This document shows positions 49,809 to 58,200 of a DNA stretch of 64,000 nt, one piece after another (positions within the stretch are counted from its first letter, which is position 1; each line of letters opens with the position of its first letter). The notes under the pieces are model-generated. The model did not search any database. It had not been told where the DNA came from and was given only the letters and a program-made list of their open reading frames with translations. The stretch is from Phoebastria nigripes. Lineage: Eukaryota > Chordata > Aves > Procellariiformes > Diomedeidae. The stretch spans positions 544,016-608,015 of the forward strand of contig JAYKAV010002789.1 of assembly GCA_035582835.1 (NCBI GenBank). The letters run 5' to 3'. Both the position numbers and the translations under genes were made by a program.

Positions 49809-49900
49809 CTCGCGGGGAAGCCGCGGCCCGGGCCCCGCAGGCGATGAATGGAGGCACCGACCGGCTCCGCCGCCGACTACAGCTCCCAGCGGCCGCAGCG
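49809..49900 (-). other. PRRC1: PRRC1 exon 1, 5' UTR (5' limit uncertain)
   Basis: On the minus strand a strong donor, GCGAG/GTGAGC, ends an exon at 49809 within the CpG island. The next acceptor of the gene is at 42118. The transcription start is not resolvable; it could be near 49.9 kb or as far as 50.29 kb, just upstream of the minus-strand YY1 motif. Confidence 0.6.
49876..49890 (+). promoter_or_regulatory. ZNF143 (Staf)-type binding site
   Basis: ACTACAGCTCCCAGC matches the core of the ZNF143 consensus ACTACAATTCCCAGC at 13 of 15 positions. Such sites are common in bidirectional CpG promoters. Confidence 0.6.
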
Positions 49901-49932
49901 GCCCCGCCCCGCGCTGCCACGTCTCCTGCGGC

Positions 49933-49945
49933 GCTGCCTAGCGAC
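49933..49945 (+). promoter_or_regulatory. RFX X-box-like motif
   Basis: GCTGCCTAGCGAC differs from the classic X-box GTTGCCTAGCAAC at two positions. CpG decay in the opposite direction would be expected, so this is only a suggestive match. Confidence 0.3.
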
Positions 49946-50089
49946 GGAGCGTGCCCCCCTGCCCCTTCCATCGCGTTGCCGCCGCGCACCTGGGCGCCCC
50001 TGAGTCCAGGGCGGTGCGTCCTTCAGCCCTGGGCGGGGGGTGCCGCTCCTCGCCCGGCGTGCCCCTCGCAGGCCTCGCTGCCTGCCTCC

Positions 50090-50100
50090 AAAATGGCGGC
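50090..50100 (+). promoter_or_regulatory. YY1 motif, plus orientation
   Basis: AAAATGGCGGC is a strong YY1 consensus. In CpG promoters it usually sits just downstream of a start site and points with transcription, which here would mean a plus-strand transcript. Confidence 0.6.
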
Positions 50101-50269
50101 AGCGGGGAGCAGGATGCCTGTTTTGCCACGTTCACGGGCGGCCACAGGGAGGGGCCGCGGTGCGCGCCGGAGGGGGAGGGCAGGGCGGGGCGGGGCGGGC
50201 CAAGGGACTCTGCCCGGCGCGAGGTAGAGCCGTTGCGGCGGCGCGTGGGATCACTGCCCTCTCCTCCCT

Positions 50270-50279
50270 CCGCCATATT
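50270..50279 (-). promoter_or_regulatory. PRRC1: YY1 motif, minus orientation
   Basis: Reads AATATGGCGG on the minus strand. If it follows the usual placement, a PRRC1-directed start would lie at about 50.28-50.30 kb. Confidence 0.5.
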
Positions 50280-50489
50280 TGTGCACTGTCACAAGGTCAC
50301 ACCTGTGCAAATCATCAGCTGGGTGGATATCAACAGCCCCTCTGCCTTCTTTCTCTGGCTACCGGGGAGAAAAAACTACATGATGGACTTAAATTTTACA
50401 GCCGTAACAAGCCATCAGGCACCCTTTCCTAAATTTCTAATTATGTGAATTTAAAGTATATTTTAGTTACAATCACAGGTATTATATCC

Positions 50490-51012
50490 CCCGGTGACAT
50501 CGGAACTCATCGCTTGCTGGTGTCACTGACCATCATTTGTGGATGTCACAGCAGGCCGTCCTCGCCCACGGTGCTCGCCCCGGCAGCGCTGCGGCCCCTG
50601 CACACGTGTCTGGGGTTACCGCATCGCCACTGCCCACTCCACCCCCCCATCTCTTGTCTTGTGCTTGGCATCGGTGTTTCACGCCAGTCACCGAGGCCTC
50701 GGCCGTGTCTTCCCAGGGCCCCGTCAGGTCGCTCTGGCCGTGGCAGACATTTCCAGGCACATGTGGCGAGAGGGTTCACCCGGTAACACCTCGTGCCTCC
50801 CGGGGAGGCTGCTGGACAAAGTCCCACAGGCTCTCCCCACGCCCCAGCACTGCTGGCCAGCCCTCTGGGCTCCCCNCCGGGGAGGCTGCTGGACAAAGTC
50901 CCACAGGCTCTCCCCACGCCCCAGCACTGCTGGCCAGCCCTCTGGGCTCCCCTGCTTCCTCCCCCGGGGGGTCACAGGCAGCANTTGGCTCGCTCTGGCG
51001 GGTTTTCTCCTG
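50490..51012. repeat. Direct repeat copy 1 of the accessory island (contains a 77-bp internal duplication)
   Basis: GC-rich sequence closely matching 54771-55228 in the same orientation, for example GATGTCACAGCAGGCC, CTCGCCCCGGCAGCGCTGCGG and GCTCGCTCTGGCGGGTTTTC. It differs by scattered substitutions, many of them CpG to TpG or CpA. A 77-bp unit beginning CGGGGAGGCTGCTGGACAAA is doubled here, with an N at the junction (50876); copy 2 has it once. Function is unknown. It does not look like an LTR because the ends lack TG...CA. Confidence 0.85.
50800..50953. repeat. 77-bp tandem duplication
   Basis: Two head-to-tail units starting CGGGGAGGCTGCTGG, at 50801 and 50878, identical as far as can be read. 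The N at 50876 between them makes an assembly artefact possible. Confidence 0.75.
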
Positions 51013-51164
51013 TCTTTCTCCCCCGGCCTGAGGGTGCAAGGGTGATGCCCTCTGCGCAGCACCCATCAGGCCTCATCNGGGCACTCCGTCCTCTTTGGGG
51101 TCCNGGAGACAGGTTGACAAAGCAGAGGGGCTGAGGGGANGCAAGGAGGGCCTGTGGGGCCGGG

Positions 51165-51460
51165 GCTGGTTCAGCATGGAGCAGAGGAGGCGTTGGGGCA
51201 CCTCACAGCACACCCCGGTGCCTATGGGGAAGGCACCAAGGGGNTGGGGNNAGGCTCTTCCCAGCACTGCCTGGTGGGAGGGTGAGAGATGGTGGCATCT
51301 CCTGAAACTAGAGAGGTTCAGGGTGCACATAAGGAATCACCACCAAAATCCTTGTGAGGATCAGGAAGCACTAGAGTGGGTTGCCCAGAGAGGTTGTGGG
51401 ATCGCTGAGCCTGGAGGTCTTCAAGACCTGAGTGGCCACAACCCAGAGCACAACTGTCAC
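51165..51460 (+). mobile_element. CR1 LINE fragment, heavily decayed
   Basis: Faint CR1 landmarks in order: 'GGTTCAGCATGGAGCAGAGG', 'GAGAGGTTCAGGGTGCACAT', 'GTTGCCCAGAGAGGTTGTGG' and 'CCTGGAGGTCTTCAAGA'. Several N bases fall in it (51140, 51244, 51250-51251). The 3' terminus is missing. Confidence 0.7.
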
Positions 51461-51626
51461 AGGCCCGCCAAGGGATGCTCGCTGAAGTCCTGCAAGAGAA
51501 AGCAGTGCCAGTGGGAAACGTAGCAAAGGTTTCCAAAGGTGCAACAGAAGCTGCAGTATCAGAAGACCACTTTCTGGTTTCCTTCGGTTCAGCAGCTTTC
51601 ACAAACATTGATTTAGAATAGAACAG

Positions 51627-52193
51627 CATTGTGGTTTAAGCCCAGCCAGCAACTAAACACCACACAGCCGCTCGCTCACCCCCCACCCTCCAGTAGGATG
51701 GGGGAGAGAATCGCAAGGGCACGAGTAGGAAAACTCGCAGGTTGAGATAAAAACAGTTTAATAATTGAAATAAAACAAAGTAGAACAGTAATAATAACAG
51801 TAATAACGACAACAATAATAGAATATACCAAGCAGGCGATGCACAATGCAACTGCCCACCACCCACTGAACCGACGCATAGCCCAATAGGCAAGAGCCCG
51901 TTCCGTGACGCCACAGCCCCCCCCACTTAGTTCTTCTACTCAGCATGATGTCACATGGTATGGAATACCCCGTTGGCCAGATGGGTCGACCGCCTCGCCT
52001 GTGCTCCCCCCGCCAGCTTCCCATGCGCCTGGCAGGGCATGGGAGGCCGAAAAGTGCCCGGTGCAAGCACCACCCAGCAACACCCAAAACACCGATGGGC
52101 CGTCAATGCTCCTATTATACCAAACCCAAAACACAAGCACCTCCCCCAGCTACTGGGAAGAAAGTTAACTCTGTCCCAGCCGGAACCAGGACA
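51627..52193 (-). mobile_element. Solo LTR of the same avian ERV family
   Basis: On the minus strand it starts TGTCCTGGTTCCGGCTGGG and ends in TTAAACCACAA. It is related to the LTR at 38362-38917 but clearly diverged from it. AACAG occurs on both sides (51622-51626 and 52194-52198), a plausible 5-bp target duplication. It interrupts the tail of the antisense CR1 that begins at about 52199. No internal retroviral genes are present. Confidence 0.87.
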
Positions 52194-52198
52194 AACAG

Positions 52199-52620
52199 AA
52201 TAGAATAGAATAGTGTAGTTCCAGTTGGAAGGGCCCTACAACCATCATCTAGTCCGACTGCCTGACCACTCCAGGGCTGACCAAAAGTTAAATCCTGTTA
52301 TTGAGGGCATTGTCCAAATGCCTCTTTTTAGGGCACTGACAGGCATGGGGCATCGACCACCTCTCTAGGAAGCCTGTTGCAGTGTCTTACCCTCTCGGTA
52401 AAGAAATCCTTCCTAATATCAAGTCTGAACCTCCCCTGGCGCAGCTTTGAAGCATTCCCATGCGTCCTGCCACTGGATCCCAGGCAGGAGAGATCAGCAC
52501 CTCCCTCTCCACTTCCCCTCCTCAGGAAGCTGTAGAGAGCGATGAGGTCGCCCCTCAGCCTCCCTTTTCTTCAAACTAGACAAACCCAGTGTCCTCAGCC
52601 ACTTGGCATCCATCTGCCAA
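52199..52620 (-). mobile_element. CR1 LINE fragment, antisense
   Basis: Reading plus to minus, the terminus (AATAGAATAG..., then 'AGTTGGAAGGGCCCTACAA' and 'CATCATCTAGTCCGACTGCC') is followed by 3' UTR and then ORF2 C-terminal sequence: 'AAGAAATCCTTCCTAATATC' and 'GAGCGATGAGGTCGCCCCTC'. About 420 bp remain. Confidence 0.92.
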
Positions 52621-52779
52621 GCATCTGCCGAAGATGGGTCCTTTCCAAGCAGAGACCCCCTGGCTGGAAACATCTGCCCTGGGACCAGCTGCAGAGATGC
52701 AGGCCTGGAGCTGGGCAGCACTTGCCTTTGGGGGAAACAACGAAGTAGTACCTGGCACGCATAGAAGGACCTGTCAGCA

Positions 52780-54314
52780 TTAACATCCCACCCCTCCGGG
52801 CAAAAAAGCCAGCAAGGGGGAGGATAGCAATGCCACCTGCGCCGTTAGTAACACTGAGACTTTTTCTGTAGTTTTCATGCATTTATTTTGTTTGGATATT
52901 TGGATATGGGGGGCTGGGAGCCCTTGAGGGCTGGCACATGCCCCAGCTGATGGCCCAGTCCTGGTTTGGCCATCCCCCAAGGGACCCTCCGGGGGGGGGG
53001 GCCTCTTCTTGGCTGGAGAGGTCTTGGGGCTGATGGTGCTCCTCTTTGGGGGTTGCCGTGGCCCCCCAGGGGAGCGTTCACTGCCCCAACTGGAAGTGGA
53101 GGGCCTGGGCACAGCCTCCCCTGGCTGCTCCTGGGGCTCTTCTTGCTCCATGGGGATGGGAACGGGACCCCCACCAACAGCAGCGGATGAGGTGCCGGGG
53201 AGCTTGTCCTTGCTGGATCTCGCGAGGCTGCTGGAGGGGGCTGGGCCGGGGGTGAGAGACCCTCCTTGGGAGGCAGCGGGGCCAGGGGCACCCGCAGGAC
53301 TGCCCTCCCGGCCCCCAGCAGCATGAGCATCCTGCTGGCCCAGCAGATGGTGGGCCTCTCTGCTGCGCCGTTGCAGAGTGACAAGTGCACACTGTTGCAC
53401 GGATGTTGCCGTGCGGTTTTGGAGGGAGAACCCAATGGTGGGAGCCCGCAGCCGCACCATGCCGTTGCACAGGTCCGGAGCAGGAGCAGGGCCGGCAGGG
53501 GCTTGGCGGTGTCGGCTCCCGACAGGCAGGGGCTCGGTGGTGTCGGCTCCCGACAGGGGCTGTGTGCGGGAGTCTGCTGGGAGGTGGCGTTGGAGGGCCC
53601 CGTAACTGCACCCTGCCTCTCTGCGCGGTTGGTCGCCACAGGCCCCCTTCTGCCAGCCGAGGGTTGGTCGTGGTCGGTGGGCCTCTGGCACAGGTTGTAG
53701 CGCTGCTGCGGGGACCGGCTGTGGGCTCTCTCCACGGCCATCCTCCTGTGCAGGCGGGCGGGCAAGGCGACCACATACTCCTTGTAGTCGTCGTCCCCTC
53801 GCACCGAGTGCAGCAGCTGCTCAAAAGGCTGCCTGCAGACTGGGCAGGCATCTCTCCTCCTGGCCCACTGCTGGATGCATGCAAAGCAGAAGCAGTGCAT
53901 GCAGTAGGCCACCTAGGCTGCCTTTTTGATGCCTCCCAGGCAGATGGGGCACTGGCAGTCCGCTGCTGCCTGGGCCGGCCCCGCCTGGGGCGGCTGTCTC
54001 ATGCCGCTGTCCCTTGCAGCAGAGCTTCTCTTCCCCATGGCTTCCTCGGTGCCTGACGCTATGTCCTGCCAAGAGAGACATGCAAAGTGCTGGAGCTTGT
54101 CTGGCAGGGGGGGCACTCAGGCTTGGTCTGGGCCCACCGCAGGTTGCACAGGTAGCAGAACCGGTGGAGGCATGGCATCACAAAGCTGGCTGGGCAGATG
54201 GGACAGTGCTCGTCCAGCTCCGTGGCCATGCTCTCCACGTGCTGCGGTGGGCTGGGGGGAGCTGGGGATGTCGAGCCACTCCCTCTCACGGGCACTGCAG
54301 CAGCGGGTGTCGCG
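52780..54314 (-). pseudogene. TOPORS-like double RING-finger gene, disrupted
   Basis: A first RING-like unit follows MATELDEHCPIC (54059-54260), with CLHRFCYLC and CPPC but a shortened loop. A second, in another frame, starts CQCPICLGGI and continues CMHCFCFACIQQWARRRDAC and PVCRQPFEQLLHSVRGDDDY, matching the TOPORS E3 ligase RING and its following 'HSVRxDDDxKEYV' helix. A TAG at 53913-53915 interrupts the second RING in its loop. A further frame change near 53.5-53.7 kb is needed to reach the Pro/Ser-rich C-terminal frame (LQNRTATSVQQCALVTLQRR, PIPMEQEEPQ...). Human TOPORS is a SUMO/ubiquitin ligase with a single RING. I recall multi-copy TOPORS-like genes in birds. As written this copy cannot give a full protein; consensus errors in GC-rich DNA could explain part of that. 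Confidence 0.75.
53501..53559. repeat. Short tandem duplication in the RING pseudogene
   Basis: The unit GTGTCGGCTCCCGACAGG plus a linker occurs twice head to tail. It lies where the reading frame of the TOPORS-like gene shifts, so slippage here may have broken the frame. Confidence 0.7.
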
Positions 54315-54436
54315 CTAGAAAAGGAAGAGAGGCCGCGGTCATTGGCTGGCCCGGGGAGGGATAGAAGAAATGCCCAGGTCCCTCAAGAAGGAAACCCTCC
54401 TGGCTCCCCAGGGGGAGGTGTCCCCTCCCAGCTCAC
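54315..54436 (-). other. Probable intron of the TOPORS-like gene
   Basis: On the minus strand a consensus donor (GCAGAG/GTGAGC, exon end 54437) and a strong acceptor (CTCTTCCTTTTCTAG, next exon from 54314) bracket 122 bp just upstream of the first RING exon. This suggests a gene with normal splice structure rather than a processed retrocopy. Another acceptor-like site (TCTCTTGGCAG, exon from 54065) precedes the second RING. Confidence 0.5.
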
Positions 54437-54662
54437 CTCTGCTGCTGCGAGCACACCTCCTGGGTGCCCCGGCTGCCTGAACCTGGCAGGGCTGGGGAAA
54501 ATCCTTTGACAGCTCTGCGGTTGGGCACTGAGAGCTGCAACGAACAACTCCCTGAGCACAACACCAGCACCAAAGGCCTCGCTCAACACTCCAAACCTCA
54601 CAAACTGCTCAGCTGGAGTGCAGGCACGAGCCAGCTGGGTGAGACTCAGCACCCGGATATAA
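54437..54662 (-). other. Putative 5' exon and promoter of the TOPORS-like gene
   Basis: Minus-strand sequence from a TATA-like CTTATATCC (about 54655-54663) to the donor at 54437. Whether the exon is translated is unknown; the frame starting MDCDQASLAAYIRV is open across it but resembles nothing I know. Confidence 0.35.
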
Positions 54663-54681
54663 GCAGCGAGGGATGCCTGGT

Positions 54682-54840
54682 CACAATCCATCGCTCGGGG
54701 ACGTCACAGTCCGTCGCTTGGAGACGTCTCAGTCCATCCCTCGGTGACAACAGAACCCATCACTCGGGGACCCGGTGACATCAGAACCCATTGCTCAGGG
54801 TCGTGGTGACATCAGGACCCATCGCTCGGGGATGTCACAG
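54682..54840. repeat. Minisatellite, about six degenerate 22-31 bp units
   Basis: Units of the form CCATCGCTCGGGGA..GTCACAG or GGTGACATCAGAACCCATYGC repeat head to tail. The last units merge into direct repeat copy 2. One such unit also begins copy 1 at 50490. Confidence 0.75.
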
Positions 54841-55228
54841 CAGGCCATCCTCGCCCACGGTGCTCGCCCCGGCAGCGCTGCGGCCCCAGCACACGCGTCT
54901 GGGGTTACCGCAGCGCCACTGCCCACTCCACCCCCCCATCTCTTGTCTTGTGCTCAGCATCAGTGTTTCACGCCAGTCACTGAGGCCTCGGCCATGTCTT
55001 CCCAGGGCCCCATCAAGTCGCTCTGGCCAGGGCAGACGTCACTAGGCACATGTGGCAAGAGGGTTCCCTCGGTAACACCTCGTGCCTCCCGGGGAGGCTG
55101 CTGGACAAAGTCCCACAGGCTCTCCCCACGCCCCAGCACTGCTGGCCAGCCCTCTGGGCTCCCCTGCTTCCTCCCCCGGGGGGGTCACAGGCAGCATTTG
55201 GCTCGCTCTGGCGGGTTTTCTCCTTTTT
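54771..55228. repeat. Direct repeat copy 2 of the accessory island
   Basis: The same GC-rich sequence as 50490-51012, in the same orientation but without the 77-bp duplication. It lies upstream of the TOPORS-like gene's presumed 5' end and runs directly into a CR1 3' tail (55229-55272). Copy 1 has no such tail. Confidence 0.85.
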
Positions 55229-55272
55229 CTCCTTCCCATCCAAACCATTCTATGTTTCTATGATTCTATGAT
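55229..55272 (+). mobile_element. CR1-type 3' terminal tail
   Basis: TCCTTCCCATCCAAACCATT followed by CTATG repeats is the CR1 3' end that CR1 reverse transcriptase recognises. No CR1 body precedes it: it is fused to direct repeat copy 2. It marks the sharp return to AT-rich DNA. Confidence 0.8.
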
Positions 55273-58200
55273 TAGTTCTTAATGCCAAATCTCTCATCCT
55301 TGATCAAACTTTGATAGTAAGGAATAATTTCCCACACCATCTATCTGTAGCCAGTGTTTTAGCTTCTTCTTAGGGGCTCAGAGGTAGAAATTACAATATG
55401 TTATCCCCTTTTATGCTGTGTTTGTGCTTTGGTTACTGGCTTTTTAATGGTTAATCCAAGGCTATTATGCTACTAAAAAGGGGAAATGCCTTGCTTTTGG
55501 CAACTCAGCTCCCCATCTTTCTCAAGGTTAAAGCTTTAAGCATTCAAGAGACAGGCCTGAAAGCATCGCCCCGTTTATAGAATTAGTTCCTGCAGGAACA
55601 GACAGTAATCACAGAAGTTCAGCAGCTCAAAATCAGCCATGATTTTCCGCAAAGCATCTCATAAACTACTTGCTTTCTATAGGAGGGAAAATAAAATATA
55701 TTACTTGGTGGTCCAGTTGGCAAGGATAATATTTTTTGTATTTCCCATGCAATTTCAAGATCCACCCTAAGCAAATGAAAAACAGGGGAAAAAATTTCAA
55801 AGCATTTCCCTTCTTTCATTAGAAAGATGGGGATTTATTACATTAACATACAGGTATGTCAAGTGAAATAAATGGTAGTGAAGGGCAGAATGATGAACAT
55901 CAGTCATCTTTGGAAAATAGATATATTTTCACAACAAAACATTTTTTTGTTACAGCTAAGAAAAACAGCCAGGCATACTTGATAGGTTTTCTTTAAAAAT
56001 ATATTACAGTTCAATCATATCAAAGTGAAGTCTTGTGGGCTAAAAAACTGAAGATAGAAGAGTTAGGTTCAGTGCTCGAGCACTAGTATGAGTGCACCAA
56101 ATGACAAGATTTTCTGTACAGTAATTAAACATGCACCCATTTGTTTTCAGTCATTTAAACTACTATATATACAATCTTTAATATAAAGCGTTTTTGTGAA
56201 AATTAGCTCTGTATTCTTCAACCTGGACTTTAGAGCTTCAGTATAAGGATTATTATTTGGACACATATCTAGTAAAAAATTCAGTTGTAGTCACAGGACT
56301 TGGAAAATCCAATATATTTTAAATAACACATTCCACACTTTTGATTTTTTTTTTTATCCTAACTTAACTTCAATATTAACTTGACTTTGCAGATTGTCTC
56401 AGCAGAAAGTATGAATACAATGAAATCCTCTTTCCCCTGTAATCTGCATGCACATCTCCAATTAAAATTAATGGGAGTTCTCTGGGTAGATCAAGATAAG
56501 GACANATTTTATGTGTAACAGTGTGTTGTGATCAAAAATCTTTGATACAGTAAAAAGCCTTGAGGTTCATTATGCTTCTAAATGACCAGAATTAATATGC
56601 CTACATTACTTAAAACCTAAAGTTTATACTCACTACTTACTTTAAAATTAGCTATTAACTTTGTGCAGCATTTTGCACTTTATTAAACTGATAACATGTT
56701 GCTAGGGGATAGCTATCTCCATTTTCAATGCTATGTTTCTCACTATTGTAACATGAACATATAGAGGCAAGGCATCTCTTTGCATTCCTGTCTGTGGTAA
56801 AGCCAGTTCTCTGAGTAGGTGGTGTTTGCTAAGATTATTATATCAACTTACTCATTAAGTTCCCACCACAATATAGTATGCATGTTCAGAAATATTTAAG
56901 TTCTCTAAAGAGCATACTGGGATCTACAAAAAGGGCTATGTGACAGTCCTGAAGATTGAGTTGGGGATCTCTGAAACTGACAGCAGAGTGTACTCCAGAG
57001 TAAGCCTCCCTAGCCATACAGGGGACAGCAGGATTGCTAATGTAAGTCCCATGTGCTTTTTTCCTCTGGAATGATACACGGCTATCATTTAACAAGAATG
57101 TATTACCCCTGCAGGCAATCTGTTCTCTGAGTGTCTACCAACAATCATTCACTGAAGTAAATTCACAAGTCGTTTACTTGACCTATATGCATTGCAAATC
57201 CGGCTCAGATATATGCAGACATTGCTTATGCTGACTACACAGCAGGAGTTCTACCCACATACAGGAAGGCAGACTTTGGTAATGTGTATATTTAGAACGT
57301 ACTCAATAGGCAAAATTATCAGAAACTCACCTGTTTTCATGAATATTTGGCTGAATATATCACTTGAGGATATGTGACATACTGGAAATTAATTTGTCCA
57401 AATTTTACACAGAGTAAGAAAATAAATTTTTGTGAGCTCACAATTGCTAAATACAGCATTTGCTATTCATGGCTTCAGAGAAGAAAGGTTTTATTTTGAA
57501 GTCTGTTTCACACAGTACAAACACATGTATATACCAGTAACTCTACATGTTATCTATATGCACACAAACCCAATCAATAGTTTGTCTTACGGAGAGATTA
57601 AATGGTAACTGGCTTTTGAAATCTTGTCGTTAATTTCTGTACTTGCAAAATCCAAAGATAATCAAATTATTTACTCCAAGGATATACAAGAAATGCCCAG
57701 GGAATTGCAAAACAGCCAGTGCTCATAGCCAGCAAGAACCAAGAATGTTACGAGGCGCTTCATACAGGCATATANATTCTCAGGCTTGGGCACATCCGCA
57801 ACCATGTCTTCGGATGCAGATCTCTCATTGTATTTCCGTTTCAGCTCTCGGTCTCCTTTTAAAAAAAATTTTCCAAAAGTTTTTCTCAGTTTTTCTTCCA
57901 GTTGATCCTCTGTTGCATTTAGTATTCCAAAGGCAACTGGTTGTGATTTTCTTAGGAATATATCACTGCTGTCACAATAGTGATAATTCTTTCTCTCAGA
58001 CTGTATTGCAGTCCAGATGTAAGGATAAAAATGGTCGTGGCACTCCCTGTGCTAAGCCGGAGAGCACATACACCAAACTCTTGAGCTATCGACTGCCCTT
58101 CACATTGTTACAGTATATCACATGTGCCAAAATGTGACGCCAACACAGAAAGAAGAGAGGACTAATGCTTCCCATTATATGCTGTACAATGCAACCGCCT

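Larger units (their letters stand above)
49200..50280. promoter_or_regulatory. PRRC1: CpG island, PRRC1 promoter
   Basis: GC content and CpG density rise sharply here against the AT-rich flanks. The PRRC1 first-exon donor lies inside it at 49809. Visible motifs are a ZNF143-type site (49876-49890), an RFX X-box-like site (49933-49945), YY1-type sites in both orientations (50090-50100 and 50270-50279), and GC boxes in a G-rich stretch (50168-50200). No TATA box is evident, as expected for a housekeeping promoter. Long open frames on both strands here come from the lack of AT-rich stop codons, not from genes. Confidence 0.85.

Noticed and set aside
49026..49847. Long open frames on both strands in the CpG island (241, 196 and 144 codons)
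   Set aside because: GC-rich DNA lacks stop codons. The frames overlap on both strands, have Arg/Pro/Ala-rich shadow composition and match no family; the PRRC1 first exon and promoter explain the region.
49938..50276. Minus-strand frame starting MAEGGEGS at an ATGGCGGAGG
   Set aside because: The ATG is part of a YY1 motif (ATGGCGG), which often mimics a start. The frame ends in low-complexity sequence and the real PRRC1 start is at 42097.
50537..51062. Several 95-168 codon frames on both strands
   Set aside because: They lie in the GC-rich direct repeat and partly repeat because of the 77-bp duplication. The same sequence in copy 2 does not preserve one frame preferentially.
50490..55228. 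The two direct repeats as LTRs of one retroelement
   Set aside because: The repeats lack TG...CA ends, a primer-binding site, a polypurine tract and any gag or pol between them; the interior is a RING gene and unrelated CR1 and LTR fragments.
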